DNA from: Streptomyces tagetis
Lineage (GTDB): Bacteria > Actinomycetota > Actinomycetes > Streptomycetales > Streptomycetaceae
Length of the DNA: 64,000 bases
Direction: 5' to 3'
Assembly (NCBI RefSeq): GCF_018069565.1
Contig: NZ_JAGPNL010000001.1
Location: forward strand, 248,001 to 312,000
Shown here piece after piece: positions 10,966 to 19,599 of the stretch. The position numbers were made by a program, and so were the translations under genes. The number at the start of each line of letters is the position of its first letter. The first letter of the stretch is position 1. The notes beneath the pieces were generated by a model. The model was not told where the DNA came from. It ran no database searches and worked only from the letters and a program-made list of their open reading frames with translations.

Positions 10966-11782
10966 GACCGCACCGCCGCCCGCCGTCGCGCCCGCCGCGG
11001 CGCCGGCCGGCCGCACACCGATCCTGGAGGTCGACGGGCTCCGCAAGGGCTACGGCGGCGACCCCGTCCTGGACGGCATCAGCCTCCAGGTCTTCGAAGG
11101 CGAATTCGTCTCCGTCGTCGGCCCCTCGGGCTGCGGCAAGACCACCATGCTGCGCTGCCTGGCCGGCCTGCTGCCCTTCGAGTCGGGCACCGTCCGCATC
11201 GACGGCGCCGCCGTCACCGGCCCGCCCGCCACCCTCGGCATCGTCTTCCAGGACTACAGCCGCTCCCTGCTGCCCTGGCTGAGCGTCCGGGACAACGTCC
11301 GCCTGCCGCTGCGCTACCAGGCGATCTCCAAGAAGCAGGCCGCCGCGCAGGCCGACGAGGCCCTGGAGTCGGTGGGGCTCGCGGCCGACGGGCACAAGCG
11401 GCCCTGGCAGCTCTCCGGCGGCATGCAGCAGCGCGTCGCCATCGCCCGCGCCCTCGCCTACCGCCCCCGCCTGCTGCTGATGGACGAGCCCTTCGCCTCC
11501 GTCGACGCGCAGACCCGGGTCGAGCTGGAGGACCTCATGCTCCGGCTCTGGAGCGAGCGCGCCATGACCATCGCCTTCGTCACGCACGACATCGACGAGG
11601 CCATCTACCTCGGCGACCGCATCGTCGCCCTGACCCGCCGGCCCACCGGCATCCGGGAGACCATGACCGTCGACCTGCCCCGGCCCCGCGACCAGATCGC
11701 CACCAAGGCCACCGAGCGGTTCGCCGAACTGCGCGCCTCGGTCTTCACCGCGCTCGGCCACCACGAGGAGGCCGCCGGATGA
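10958..11782 (+). CDS. ABC transporter ATP-binding protein (SsuB/TauB type)
   Basis: A 274-residue ATPase with Walker A GPSGCGKTT, Q-loop QDYSRSLLPW, signature LSGGMQQRVAIARAL, Walker B LLLMDEPFASVD and the His switch VTHDIDEA. These are arranged as in nitrate/sulfonate/taurine family importers. It has an N-terminal Ala/Pro extension of about 20 residues. It overlaps the permease gene before it and the decarboxylase-like gene after it (stop 11780-11782, next start 11779), so transporter and first catabolic gene are one transcript. Confidence 0.9.
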   Translation: MAETAPPPAVAPAAAPAGRTPILEVDGLRKGYGGDPVLDGISLQVFEGEFVSVVGPSGCGKTTMLRCLAGLLPFESGTVRIDGAAVTGPPATLGIVFQDYSRSLLPWLSVRDNVRLPLRYQAISKKQAAAQADEALESVGLAADGHKRPWQLSGGMQQRVAIARALAYRPRLLLMDEPFASVDAQTRVELEDLMLRLWSERAMTIAFVTHDIDEAIYLGDRIVALTRRPTGIRETMTVDLPRPRDQIATKATERFAELRASVFTALGHHEEAAG

Positions 11783-12762
11783 GCCGCCCGGTGCTGTCGC
11801 TCGGATGCGGCGACTACGAGATCATGCGCGGCCTGGTGGACGGCACCGTCCGCCCCGACGGCTTCGACCTCAACGCGCTGACCCAGGACAAGGAACGGAT
11901 CTTCCGGCTCGACCGGCGCGACGAGGTCGACATCTGCGAACTCAACGTCGTGCAGTACCTCCGCGCCCGCGAGCGGGGCGAACCGCTCACCGCCCTCCCC
12001 GTCTTCCCGCACCGCCGCTTCCGGCACGGCTCGGTCTTCGTCAGGGCCGGCAGCGGCATCGAGACCGTCGCCGACCTGGAGGGCAGGGCCGTCGGCATCG
12101 GCGGGTTCGAACCGGCCGCGGCTGTGTGGCTCCGGGGCATCCTCCAGGACGAACACGGGCTGCGGCTCGACCGGGTCGACTGGCAGGACGTGTTCGGGAG
12201 CTTCGGGCGGCTGCCCGACGGCCAGGACGCGCCGCTCGACCCCGCCGACAGCGCCGCGCGCCACCGCATCGACGCGCTGCTGGACACCGGGGCCGTCAGC
12301 GCCACCGTCTCCGCCTACAACCCGCCGTCGTTCCTCGCCGGGGACCCCTCGATCGTCCGGCTCTTCCCCGACTTCCCGGCGGTGGAGCGGGCGTACCACG
12401 CCAGGACCGGGGTCTTCCCGGTCATGCACGTACTGACGATCCGTCAGGAGATCGTCGACCGCCACCCCTGGGTCCCGGCCAGCCTGATGGCCGCCTGCAC
12501 GGCGGCCCGGCGCCAGGCCATGCGGCGGCTGCGCAACCCGCGCGCCCTGCCCCTCGCCTTCGTCCAGGACGTCTGGCGCGAGCAGGACGCGCTGCTCGGC
12601 GACGACCCCTGGCAGTACGGCCTCACCCCCGGCAACGTCCGGGCGATGGAACTGATCGTCCGCTACGCCCGGGAACAGGGCATCACCACCGGCAGCCCGT
12701 CGGTGGACTCCCTCTTCACCCCCGTCGACGCCGAGCCGAGCGGCGACACCACGATCATCTAG
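11779..12762 (+). CDS. 4,5-dihydroxyphthalate decarboxylase-like protein
   Basis: A 327-residue protein starting MSRPVLSLGCGDYEIMRGLVDGTVRPDGFDL, which resembles the N-terminus of 4,5-dihydroxyphthalate decarboxylases (a substrate-binding-protein fold turned enzyme). There is no signal peptide, so it is cytoplasmic and not a second binding protein. The blocks AVGIGGFEPAAAVWLRGILQDEHG and HPWVPASLMAACTAARRQAM fit that family. It likely removes a carboxyl group from a hydroxylated aromatic acid. The gene overlaps the ATPase gene by four bases and precedes a FAD monooxygenase. The exact substrate cannot be read from the sequence. Confidence 0.7.
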   Translation: MSRPVLSLGCGDYEIMRGLVDGTVRPDGFDLNALTQDKERIFRLDRRDEVDICELNVVQYLRARERGEPLTALPVFPHRRFRHGSVFVRAGSGIETVADLEGRAVGIGGFEPAAAVWLRGILQDEHGLRLDRVDWQDVFGSFGRLPDGQDAPLDPADSAARHRIDALLDTGAVSATVSAYNPPSFLAGDPSIVRLFPDFPAVERAYHARTGVFPVMHVLTIRQEIVDRHPWVPASLMAACTAARRQAMRRLRNPRALPLAFVQDVWREQDALLGDDPWQYGLTPGNVRAMELIVRYAREQGITTGSPSVDSLFTPVDAEPSGDTTII

Positions 12763-12780
12763 CCGAACGGAGGCTTGACC

Positions 12781-14031
12781 ATGAAGGTGGTCATCATCGG
12801 CGCGGGCATCGGCGGCCTCGCCGCGGCGGTCGCGCTGCGCCGGGCCGGGCAGCACGTCACCGTGCTGGAGCAGGCCCATCGGATCAGCGAGGTCGGCGCC
12901 GGCATCGGCCTGGGCCCCAACGCCGTCGGCGCGCTCACCGCCCTCGGGATCGCGCCCCGCCTGTCCGCCGACGTGTCCCTGCCCACCTGGACCACCCGCC
13001 GCCGCTGGCAGAACGGGGCGGAACTCTTCAAGGCCCCGCTCGGCACGACCGTGCGGACGTACGGCCACCCCTTCTGGTTCGCGCACCGCGGCGACCTGCA
13101 ACGCGCCCTGCTGGAGGCCGCGACCGCCCCCGAGGGACCGGACGACGCCGGACCGCCGGCGGAGGTCCGCCTCGACAAGTGCGTCACCGACGTCGACCCC
13201 GCCACCGGACGCGTCACCACCCGCGGCGGCGAGGTCTTCGCACCCGACGCCACCGTGGGCGCCGACGGCATCCGCTCGGTCGTACGGCGCGAGCTGTTCG
13301 ACGGCAGGGAGGCCACCTACTCCGGGCACAGCGGCTTCCGCACCCAGGTCCCGGCGGAACGCGTCGCCGGCGAGCCGGGACTCGGCGAGTTCGTCGAGCG
13401 CAACAGCTTCGAATCGTGGCTCGGCCCCGGCGCGCACGTGGTGCACAGCCCCTTCCGGCGCGGCTCGGTCATCAACATCACCGCCTGCATCGAGACCCCC
13501 GCCATCCCCTCCGGAGCGACCTCGGCACCGGTCGGCGTCGACGAGACCCTGGACCACCTGGACGGCTGGCACGAACCGCTGCGGCGCCTGGTCGCCGCCG
13601 GCAACGGCGTCGTCCGCTACGACATCCACACCCAACCGCCCCTGGAGAACTGGATCGCCGGGCGCGTCTGCCTGCTCGGGGACGCCTGCCACCCCATGCT
13701 GCCCTACCTCGGGCAGGGCGCGGCCCAGGCCATCGAGGACGGACAGGCGCTCGGCGCGGCCTTCGCGGCGGCCCCGGACCCGGACACCGCCTTCCGCCTC
13801 TTCCAGGACCTGCGGCTGGAACGCGCCAACCGGGTGCAGGCGCTCTCCGGCGCCAACGCGACCACCTTCCACCTGCCCGACGGCCCGGCCCAGCGCGACC
13901 GCGACCGGGGCGTGGCCCAGGGTCACATCGACGCCGAGGTCAGCGCCTGGCTGTGGCAGTACCAGGACCCGGCGGGAGCCGTGGCCAGGACCGGGCCCGC
14001 CACGGCGGGACGGCACCGAGACAAGGAATGA
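12781..14031 (+). CDS. FAD-dependent aromatic monooxygenase (salicylate / 6-hydroxynicotinate hydroxylase type)
   Basis: A 416-residue group A flavoprotein monooxygenase. Visible are the dinucleotide-binding GAGIGGLAAAVALRRAGQHVTVLE, the aromatic-hydroxylase GADGIRSVVRREL (DG motif) and the FAD-ribityl motif LLGDACHPMLPYLGQGAAQAIEDGQALG. Members of this branch hydroxylate, often with decarboxylation, salicylate-like or hydroxynicotinate-like acids. Here it plausibly produces a trihydroxybenzene such as hydroxyquinol for the ring-cleavage enzyme at 6343-7374. The ATG at 12781 follows GGAGG by seven bases. The downstream SDR gene starts at or just after its stop. Confidence 0.82.
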   Translation: MKVVIIGAGIGGLAAAVALRRAGQHVTVLEQAHRISEVGAGIGLGPNAVGALTALGIAPRLSADVSLPTWTTRRRWQNGAELFKAPLGTTVRTYGHPFWFAHRGDLQRALLEAATAPEGPDDAGPPAEVRLDKCVTDVDPATGRVTTRGGEVFAPDATVGADGIRSVVRRELFDGREATYSGHSGFRTQVPAERVAGEPGLGEFVERNSFESWLGPGAHVVHSPFRRGSVINITACIETPAIPSGATSAPVGVDETLDHLDGWHEPLRRLVAAGNGVVRYDIHTQPPLENWIAGRVCLLGDACHPMLPYLGQGAAQAIEDGQALGAAFAAAPDPDTAFRLFQDLRLERANRVQALSGANATTFHLPDGPAQRDRDRGVAQGHIDAEVSAWLWQYQDPAGAVARTGPATAGRHRDKE

Positions 14032-14039
14032 GAGCCCCC

Positions 14040-14849
14040 ATGGACATCACCCGAGCCTTCGACTTCACCGGCCACAAGGCCGTGCTCATCGGCACCGGCA
14101 TCGGCATCAACGGCCCCGAGGACCTGGCGAGTTCCGCCGCCGTGCAGTTCGCCCGGTGCGGCGCCGAGGTCGCGGTCGTACAGGCCACGAGGGAGGCGGC
14201 GGACGCCGCCGAGGCCGCCGTGCGCGAGGCGGGCGGCACGCCCCTCGTCTTCGTCAACGACCCCCGCGACCCCGCGGCCGTCGCGCGGATCGCCGAGCGG
14301 CTGCCGGCCGGCTGGGAGAGCGTCGACACGCTGGTGACCCACCACTTCGCCAACGACTTCGGCCGCTTCCCCGACCTGAGCGTCGAGCAGTTCGAGGAGA
14401 CCGTACGGATCAACCTGACCGGCGTGTACGCCGCGTCCCAGGCGTTCCTGCCGCACCTGAAGGCGTCCTCGCGGGCGTCCATGGTGCACGCCGGCTCGAT
14501 CGACGGCACCCACGGCAACCCCAACGTCGTCAGCTACTCCGCCTCCAAGGGCGGCGTGCACAGCCTCATCCACGTCCTGGCCGCCGAGTTGGCGCCGCTG
14601 GGCATCCGCGTCAACGGCATCGCGCGGGCGGGCTCGTCGGCGATGCCGCTCAACGACGCGGTGGTCGCCGAACTCGGCCGCGCGACCCCCCTGCGTCCCG
14701 TGGCCCACCCCGACGAGTACGCCGCCGCCGTCCTCTACCTCGCCTCGCCGGCGGCCGGTTACGTCACCGGGGCGGTGCTGCCCGTCGACGGCGGACGGAC
14801 CGCCGCCACGCCCGGCTGCTCCCCGGGCTACACCGGCTACCGGCACTGA
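14040..14849 (+). CDS. SDR family oxidoreductase
   Basis: A 269-residue short-chain dehydrogenase with catalytic Ser in HAGSIDG and the YSASKGG (YxxxK) pair. The cofactor loop is unusual: GTGIGINGPEDLASSAA rather than the common TGxxxGIG pattern. The end, AAGYVTGAVLPVDGGRT, is typical of SDRs. An alternative ATG at 14028 overlaps the previous stop (ATGA) and would add four residues. Its role in the aromatic pathway is not evident; a ring or side-chain alcohol/ketone step before ring hydroxylation is possible. Confidence 0.8.
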   Translation: MDITRAFDFTGHKAVLIGTGIGINGPEDLASSAAVQFARCGAEVAVVQATREAADAAEAAVREAGGTPLVFVNDPRDPAAVARIAERLPAGWESVDTLVTHHFANDFGRFPDLSVEQFEETVRINLTGVYAASQAFLPHLKASSRASMVHAGSIDGTHGNPNVVSYSASKGGVHSLIHVLAAELAPLGIRVNGIARAGSSAMPLNDAVVAELGRATPLRPVAHPDEYAAAVLYLASPAAGYVTGAVLPVDGGRTAATPGCSPGYTGYRH

Positions 14850-14880
14850 CATTCGGCACTTTCCAAGGAGGGAGAGATCG

Positions 14881-15774
14881 TTGCGTATCGCCAACGTGGC
14901 CGGACGGGTCGCGGTGCTCGGCCCCGAGTCGGCCGTGTTCGACGTCGCCGAGTGCTCCGGCGGCCGGTTCGGGCCCGACCCGCGGGCACTGCTGGAGGAG
15001 TGGGACGCGTTCCTGCGCTGGTACGAGGGGGCCGGCCCGTTCGGCGGTGGCACCGGCACCCCGCTGGACCCGGCGCTGCTGCGGGCCCCGGTGGACACGC
15101 CCCGGCAGGTCTTCGCGGTCGGCCTCAACTACGTCGACCACGCCGCGGAGATCGGCATCCCCCTCCCGGCGGAGCCCAGCGTCTTCACCAAGTACCCGTC
15201 CTGTCTCACCGGCCCCTACAACGACATCCGGCTGGTGGACGGTCCCTGCGACTGGGAGGTCGAACTCGTCGCCGTTGTCGGACGGCCCGCGTACCGGGTC
15301 TCGCCCGAGGCGGGGTGGGACCATGTCGCCGGGCTGACCATCGGGCAGGACGTCTCGCAGCGCGCCCTCCAAGTGGCCGGGCCCTCACCGCAGTTCAGCC
15401 TCGCCAAGTCCTTCCCCACCTTCGGCCCGCTCGGCCCGTGGATGGTCACGCCCGACGAGCTGGGCGACCGCGACGACCTCGGGCTGGGCTGCTCGGTCAA
15501 CGGGGAGACGGTGCAGGACGGGCGCACCGCGGAGCTGGTCTTCCCCATCCCCGAACTGGTCTCCCGGCTCTCCCACATCGTGCCGCTGCTCCCGGGCGAC
15601 CTCATCTTCACCGGCACCCCCTCGGGGGTCGGCGCGGCCCGCCGGCCGCAGCGCTTCCTCGCCCCCGGCGACGTGGTGGAGTCCTGGGTGGAGGGCATCG
15701 GCCGGCTGCGCAACACCTGCGCCCCGGCGGAGCACCCCGCCCTGACCGGGACGGCGGCCGGTCATGTGGAGTGA
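14881..15774 (+). CDS. Fumarylacetoacetate hydrolase family protein
   Basis: A 297-residue FAH-family enzyme starting at TTG 14881 behind AAGGAGGGAG. Family metal-site motifs are visible: VGLNYVDHAAEIG, then VFTKYPSCLTGPYNDI, DWEVELVAVVGR with the acidic metal ligands, and GDLIFTGTPSGVG. Relatives hydrolyse or decarboxylate 2-oxo-acid ring-cleavage products. In a hydroxyquinol pathway it is not strictly needed, so it may act on a side product or a different ring-cleavage product. It overlaps the maleylacetate reductase gene by 11 bases. Confidence 0.83.
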   Translation: MRIANVAGRVAVLGPESAVFDVAECSGGRFGPDPRALLEEWDAFLRWYEGAGPFGGGTGTPLDPALLRAPVDTPRQVFAVGLNYVDHAAEIGIPLPAEPSVFTKYPSCLTGPYNDIRLVDGPCDWEVELVAVVGRPAYRVSPEAGWDHVAGLTIGQDVSQRALQVAGPSPQFSLAKSFPTFGPLGPWMVTPDELGDRDDLGLGCSVNGETVQDGRTAELVFPIPELVSRLSHIVPLLPGDLIFTGTPSGVGAARRPQRFLAPGDVVESWVEGIGRLRNTCAPAEHPALTGTAAGHVE

Positions 15775-16825
15775 CTTCTCCTACGAGGCCCTGCCGATGC
15801 GCGTCACCTTCGGACCCGGGCGGCTCGCGGCCCTCCCCGAGGAGGCCGGCCGGCTCGGCCTGCGCAGGCTGCTGGTGCTGTCCGGCCCGGTGCAGGAGGA
15901 ACTGGCGCACCGGGTCGCCGGCCTCCTCGGGGCGCGGGCGGCGGGGGTGTTCGCCGGCGCCCGGATGCACGTCCCCGCCGCCACGGCCCGCGCCGCGCGG
16001 GAGCGGGCCGCCGAGCTGGGTGCCGACGGCTGCGTGGCGGTGGGCGGCGGCTCCGCGATCGGGCTCGGCAAGGCCGTGGCCCGCGACACCGGCCTGCCGG
16101 TCATCGCCGTGCCGACGACGTACTCCGGCTCGGAGATGACGCCGGTGTGGGGTCTGACCGAGGACGGCGTCAAGCGCACCGGCCGCGACCCGGCCGTCCT
16201 GCCGCGCAGCGTCGTCTACGACCCGGAGCTGACGCTCGGCCTGCCGGTGCCGATGTCGGTCGGCAGCGGCATCAACGCGCTGGCCCACGCCGTCGAGGGC
16301 CTCTACGCCCCCGACTGCTCGCCGGTCGTCGCCTTGATGGCGGAGGAGGGGGTGCGCCTCATGGCCGGGGCGCTCCCGCGCGTCGCCGCCGACCCCGCCG
16401 GGCCCGAGGGGCGCGGCCGGGCGCTGCGGGCCGCGTGGCTGTGCGGTGCCGTCCTGGGCGCCACCACCATGTCGCTGCACCACAAGCTCTGCCATGTGCT
16501 CGGCGGCACCTTCGACCTGCCCCACGCCGAGGTGCACACGGTGGTCCTGCCGCACGTCCTCGCCTACAACGCCCCGGCCGCCCCCACGGCGGCCGGGGCC
16601 CTGGCGCGGGCGCTCGGATCGGACTCCGCGGCCACCGCGCTGTGGGAGCTGGGGCGCACGCTGGGCGCACCGTCCTCGCTGGCCGCGCTCGGCATGGACG
16701 CCGGGCGGCTGCCGGAGGTGGTGGACCAGGTGCTGGCCGTGCCGTACGCGAACCCGCGGGTGCCGACCCGTGAGGAGCTGACGGGGCTGCTGGGGCGGGC
16801 GCAGCGGGGGGACCGGCCGGAGTGA
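15764..16825 (+). CDS. Maleylacetate reductase
   Basis: A 353-residue iron-alcohol-dehydrogenase-family enzyme that reduces maleylacetate to 3-oxoadipate with NAD(P)H. Features are FGPGRLAALPEEAGRLG at the N-terminus, the nucleotide-binding VAVGGGSAIGLGKAVA, and VPTTYSGSEMTPVWGLTEDGVKRTGRDPAVLPR, which is characteristic of maleylacetate reductases. The C-terminal half has the HHKLCHVLGG and LPHAEVHTVVLPH blocks with metal-site-like His. With the hydroxyquinol dioxygenase and the CoA-transferase next to it, it defines the hydroxyquinol route to 3-oxoadipate. Confidence 0.9.
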   Translation: MWSDFSYEALPMRVTFGPGRLAALPEEAGRLGLRRLLVLSGPVQEELAHRVAGLLGARAAGVFAGARMHVPAATARAARERAAELGADGCVAVGGGSAIGLGKAVARDTGLPVIAVPTTYSGSEMTPVWGLTEDGVKRTGRDPAVLPRSVVYDPELTLGLPVPMSVGSGINALAHAVEGLYAPDCSPVVALMAEEGVRLMAGALPRVAADPAGPEGRGRALRAAWLCGAVLGATTMSLHHKLCHVLGGTFDLPHAEVHTVVLPHVLAYNAPAAPTAAGALARALGSDSAATALWELGRTLGAPSSLAALGMDAGRLPEVVDQVLAVPYANPRVPTREELTGLLGRAQRGDRPE

Positions 16826-16827
16826 GC

Positions 16828-16842
16828 GGAGCCGGAGGCTCC
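16828..16842. terminator. Hairpin between convergent genes
   Basis: A perfect GGAGCC-GGA-GGCTCC hairpin starts three bases after the maleylacetate reductase stop and before the converging CoA-transferase gene. It is followed by G-rich direct repeats, not a T-run, as is common for actinomycete terminators. Confidence 0.4.
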
Positions 16843-16932
16843 GGTGCGACGGGCCGGGGGAGGCGGGGCAGCGCGAGGCGGGGCCGGGGGAGGCGGGCGT
16901 CGTGCGCCGCGCCGCCGCCCGGCCCCGGCGCG

Positions 16933-17613
16933 TCAGGCCGCCGGGCCCGCCACGAGGGGGACGTCGAGGCGGGCGGCGAGGTCGGCGAAGGAGATGCCGA
17001 AGGTCTCGGTGACGACCGCGCCCTCCGGGCCCACGAGGAAGGTGGCGCGGTCCGTGTAAACACGGTTGACGCACGCCTTGCCTGTGAGCGGATAGGTGCA
17101 CTCCGGCACGAGCTTGGGCGTCCCGTCCTTGGCGAAGAGCGTCATCATCACGAAGATCTGCCGGGCGCCGACCGCGAGGTCCATCGCGCCGCCGACCGCC
17201 GGGATGGCATCGGCCGCACCGGTGTGCCAGTTGGCCAGGTCGCCGGCGGCCGAGACCTGGAACGCCCCGAGCACGCAGACGTCGAGGTGGCCGCCGCGCA
17301 TCATGGCGAACGAGTCGGCCTGGTGGAAGTAGGCGGCTCCGGGAAGCTCGGTGACGGCGGTCTTCCCGGCGTTGATCAGCTCGGGGTCGATCTGCTCGCC
17401 CCGGGCGGCGGGGCCCATGTGGAGCATGCCGTTCTCGGTGTGCAGGACCACGCCCGAGGCCCCGGGGAGGTGGTCGGCGACCAGGGTCGGCTGCCCGATG
17501 CCCAGGTTGACGTAGGAGCCCCGCGGGATGTCGCGGGCCACCCGCGCGGCCAGTTCGTCCCGGGTCAGGGGGCCGCGGTCGAGGTGCTCGGCCGGTGCGG
17601 TTGCGGTGCTCAT
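16933..17613 (-). CDS. 3-oxoadipate CoA-transferase, subunit B
   Basis: A 226-residue beta subunit of a two-chain CoA-transferase. The catalytic Glu lies in VVLHTENGMLHMGP (the [ST]ENG motif), preceded by YVNLGIGQPTLVADHL. It would transfer CoA from succinyl-CoA to 3-oxoadipate, feeding a thiolase that is not present in this window. Its ATG overlaps the stop of the subunit A gene (ATGA), showing coupled expression. It is convergent with the maleylacetate reductase gene. 3-Oxoacid and 3-oxoadipate transferases are close relatives; the pathway context favours 3-oxoadipate. Confidence 0.86.
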   Translation of the reverse strand: MSTATAPAEHLDRGPLTRDELAARVARDIPRGSYVNLGIGQPTLVADHLPGASGVVLHTENGMLHMGPAARGEQIDPELINAGKTAVTELPGAAYFHQADSFAMMRGGHLDVCVLGAFQVSAAGDLANWHTGAADAIPAVGGAMDLAVGARQIFVMMTLFAKDGTPKLVPECTYPLTGKACVNRVYTDRATFLVGPEGAVVTETFGISFADLAARLDVPLVAGPAA

Positions 17614-18281
17614 GGGGTCGGTACCACCTTCACGACGCGGTCCACGTAGATGCCGGGGGTCACGATCGCCTCCGGGTCCAGGCCGCCGGTCTCGACGACG
17701 TCCCGCACCTGCGCCACGACGGTGGTCGCGGCGGTGGCCATGACCGGCCCGAAGTTCCGTGCGGTCTTGCGGTAGACGAGGTTGCCCATCCGGTCGGCCC
17801 GGTGGGCGCCGATCAGCGCGAGGTCGCCCTTGATCGGGTACTCCAGGACGTGGGCGCGGCCCGCGATCTCGCGGGTCTCCTTGCCCTCGGCCAGCAGCGT
17901 GCCGGCGCCGGTGGTCGCGTAGAAGGCGCCGATGCCCGCTCCGGCGGCCCGCAGCCGCTCGGCGAGGGTGCCCTGCGGGACCACCTCCAGCTCGATCCGT
18001 CCCTCGCGGTAGAGCCGGTCGAAGACCCAGGAGTCGCTCTGCCGGGGGAAGGAGCAGATCATCTTGCGGACCCGGCCCGCGGCCAGGAGCGCCGCCAGGC
18101 CGGTGTCGCCGTTGCCCGCGTTGTTGGAGACCACGGTCAGTCCGGACGCGCCCTGCCGGATGAGCGCCTCGACCAGTTCCACCGGCATCCCGGCCATGCC
18201 GAAGCCGCCGATGAGCACGGTCGCCCCGTCCTCGACGCCGGAGACCGCCGCGTCGACGTCGTCGCAGATCCGTACGGTCAC
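17610..18281 (-). CDS. 3-oxoadipate CoA-transferase, subunit A
   Basis: A 223-residue alpha subunit with the CoA-transferase glycine motif VLIGGFGMAGMPVELVEAL and GLTVVSNNAGNGDTGLAALL, at the usual length for PcaI/CatI-type chains. It starts with GTG at 18281 after GCGAGG. It is divergent from the LysR gene at 18467, whose product likely controls it through the intervening AT-richer region. Confidence 0.86.
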   Translation of the reverse strand: MTVRICDDVDAAVSGVEDGATVLIGGFGMAGMPVELVEALIRQGASGLTVVSNNAGNGDTGLAALLAAGRVRKMICSFPRQSDSWVFDRLYREGRIELEVVPQGTLAERLRAAGAGIGAFYATTGAGTLLAEGKETREIAGRAHVLEYPIKGDLALIGAHRADRMGNLVYRKTARNFGPVMATAATTVVAQVRDVVETGGLDPEAIVTPGIYVDRVVKVVPTP

Positions 18282-18402
18282 AGCGGCCTCGCACAGAGGT
18301 CGGGGGCTCCGTCGCGCGACGGTGGGGCGCAGGGTATGCGCGGGAACACGCAGAGGTGATTGTCGGCCATGACCTCACGCTAGGAGGCCAGGGTTTATCG
18401 TG

Positions 18403-18414
18403 TCCAATACTGGA
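18403..18414. promoter_or_regulatory. Candidate LysR binding site
   Basis: The interrupted palindrome TCCAATACTGGA lies between the divergent CoA-transferase and LysR genes, in a stretch (18390-18450) clearly richer in A/T than its surroundings, with repeated TTTATC-like words. This is where a LysR activator of the divergent operon is expected to bind. Confidence 0.4.
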
Positions 18415-18466
18415 TGAGGCGGCTTTTATCGGCGCTGCTTATAAGTAATGCCCAGCGAGGAGCGAT

Positions 18467-19354
18467 ATGGAGATCCGGCAGGTCCGCTACTTCCTCGCCC
18501 TGGCCGAGGAACGCCACTTCGGCCGCGCGGCGGCCCGCGTGAACGTGGCCCAGCCCGCCTTGTCCCAGCAGATCAAGCAGTTGGAACGCCAGGTCGGCAG
18601 CACGCTCTTCGACCGCTCCACCCGCCACGTCGCCCTCACCGAGGCCGGCCGCCACCTGCTGACCCACGCGCGGTCGATCCTCGGCGAGGTGGAGCGCGCC
18701 GAGGCCCACATGGCGGCGCTCGCCTCCGGCCAGGCCGGCCGGGTCTCGGTCGGCTTCGTCGGCACCGCCACCTACGACGTCCTGCCGCGCGTCGCCCGCA
18801 CGGTGCGCTCCCGGCTCCCCGGCGTCTCGCTGGAACTCCGCGGGGAGCTGCTCGTACCGGAGTTGGTGCAGGGCCTCGCGGACGGCACGTACGACCTCGC
18901 GGTGCTGCGGACCGACGACCACCTCGACGCCGCCGTCGAGGTCACCCCCCTGAGGACCGAGCGGCTGGTGGCGGTCCTGCCCACCCGGCACCCCCTGGCC
19001 CGGCATCCCCGGGTCCCCCTCGCCGCACTCGCCGACGAGCCCTTCGTCGTCCACCCCTCCCAGGCCCGGTCGACCATGTACGCCTGGGTCCTCGGCGCCT
19101 GCGCGCGGGCCGGTTTCCGCCCCGCCACCCTGGTCGAGGTCGGCGAGACGGCGACGCTGGTCGTCTTCGTCGCCGCGGGCCACGGCGTCGCCCTGGTCCC
19201 GGAATCGGTGCAGAGCCTCAGACTCGACGGCGTCACCTACGTGCCCCTGGCCGAACACGAACCCGTCACCCTCGCCCTCGCCCGCCGCTCGCACCCCGAC
19301 CCCCCGGTGGTCGACCGCGTCGCCGACGTCATCGAGACCTCCGTACGGCGCTGA
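18467..19354 (+). CDS. LysR family transcriptional regulator
   Basis: A 295-residue LysR regulator. The N-terminal winged helix is MEIRQVRYFLALAEERHFGRAAARVNVAQPALSQQIKQLE, and the periplasmic-binding-like effector domain begins around residue 90. The ATG at 18467 follows AGGAG. It is divergent from the CoA-transferase genes and likely activates them in response to an aromatic intermediate; the effector is not deducible. Confidence 0.87.
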   Translation: MEIRQVRYFLALAEERHFGRAAARVNVAQPALSQQIKQLERQVGSTLFDRSTRHVALTEAGRHLLTHARSILGEVERAEAHMAALASGQAGRVSVGFVGTATYDVLPRVARTVRSRLPGVSLELRGELLVPELVQGLADGTYDLAVLRTDDHLDAAVEVTPLRTERLVAVLPTRHPLARHPRVPLAALADEPFVVHPSQARSTMYAWVLGACARAGFRPATLVEVGETATLVVFVAAGHGVALVPESVQSLRLDGVTYVPLAEHEPVTLALARRSHPDPPVVDRVADVIETSVRR

Positions 19355-19378
19355 ACACCGGCGGAGAGCCGGGCCGGG

Positions 19379-19400
19379 CCGGCACGGGTCCCGGTGCCGG
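19379..19400 (+). terminator. Probable terminator of the LysR gene
   Basis: The hairpin CCGGCAC-GGGTCCCG-GTGCCGG (7-bp perfect stem) lies 25 bases after the LysR stop, in a G/C-rich intergenic stretch of about 245 bases that shows no other gene. Confidence 0.5.
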
Positions 19401-19599
19401 TGCTCGGGCCGTGGGGTGGGGGTGCGTGGGGGGCGTCGACACGCCACCGGGTGGAGGCCGACGGGAGAAGGCCGGGCTCGGGCGGGAGAATGCCGGGTGG
19501 GGCCACCGAGCGGGCGCAGGGGCGAGGCGGGTCCGCCGGCGGAGTCCGCCGCCCGCCCGATCCGCCCTTCCCGAGGAGTGCGACCCCGAGGAGTGCGAC

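Noticed and set aside
11605..14016. An 803-codon open frame on the - strand opposite the decarboxylase-like and monooxygenase genes
   Set aside because: Shadow frame with no recognisable domains; both + strand genes have clear families and ribosome binding sites.
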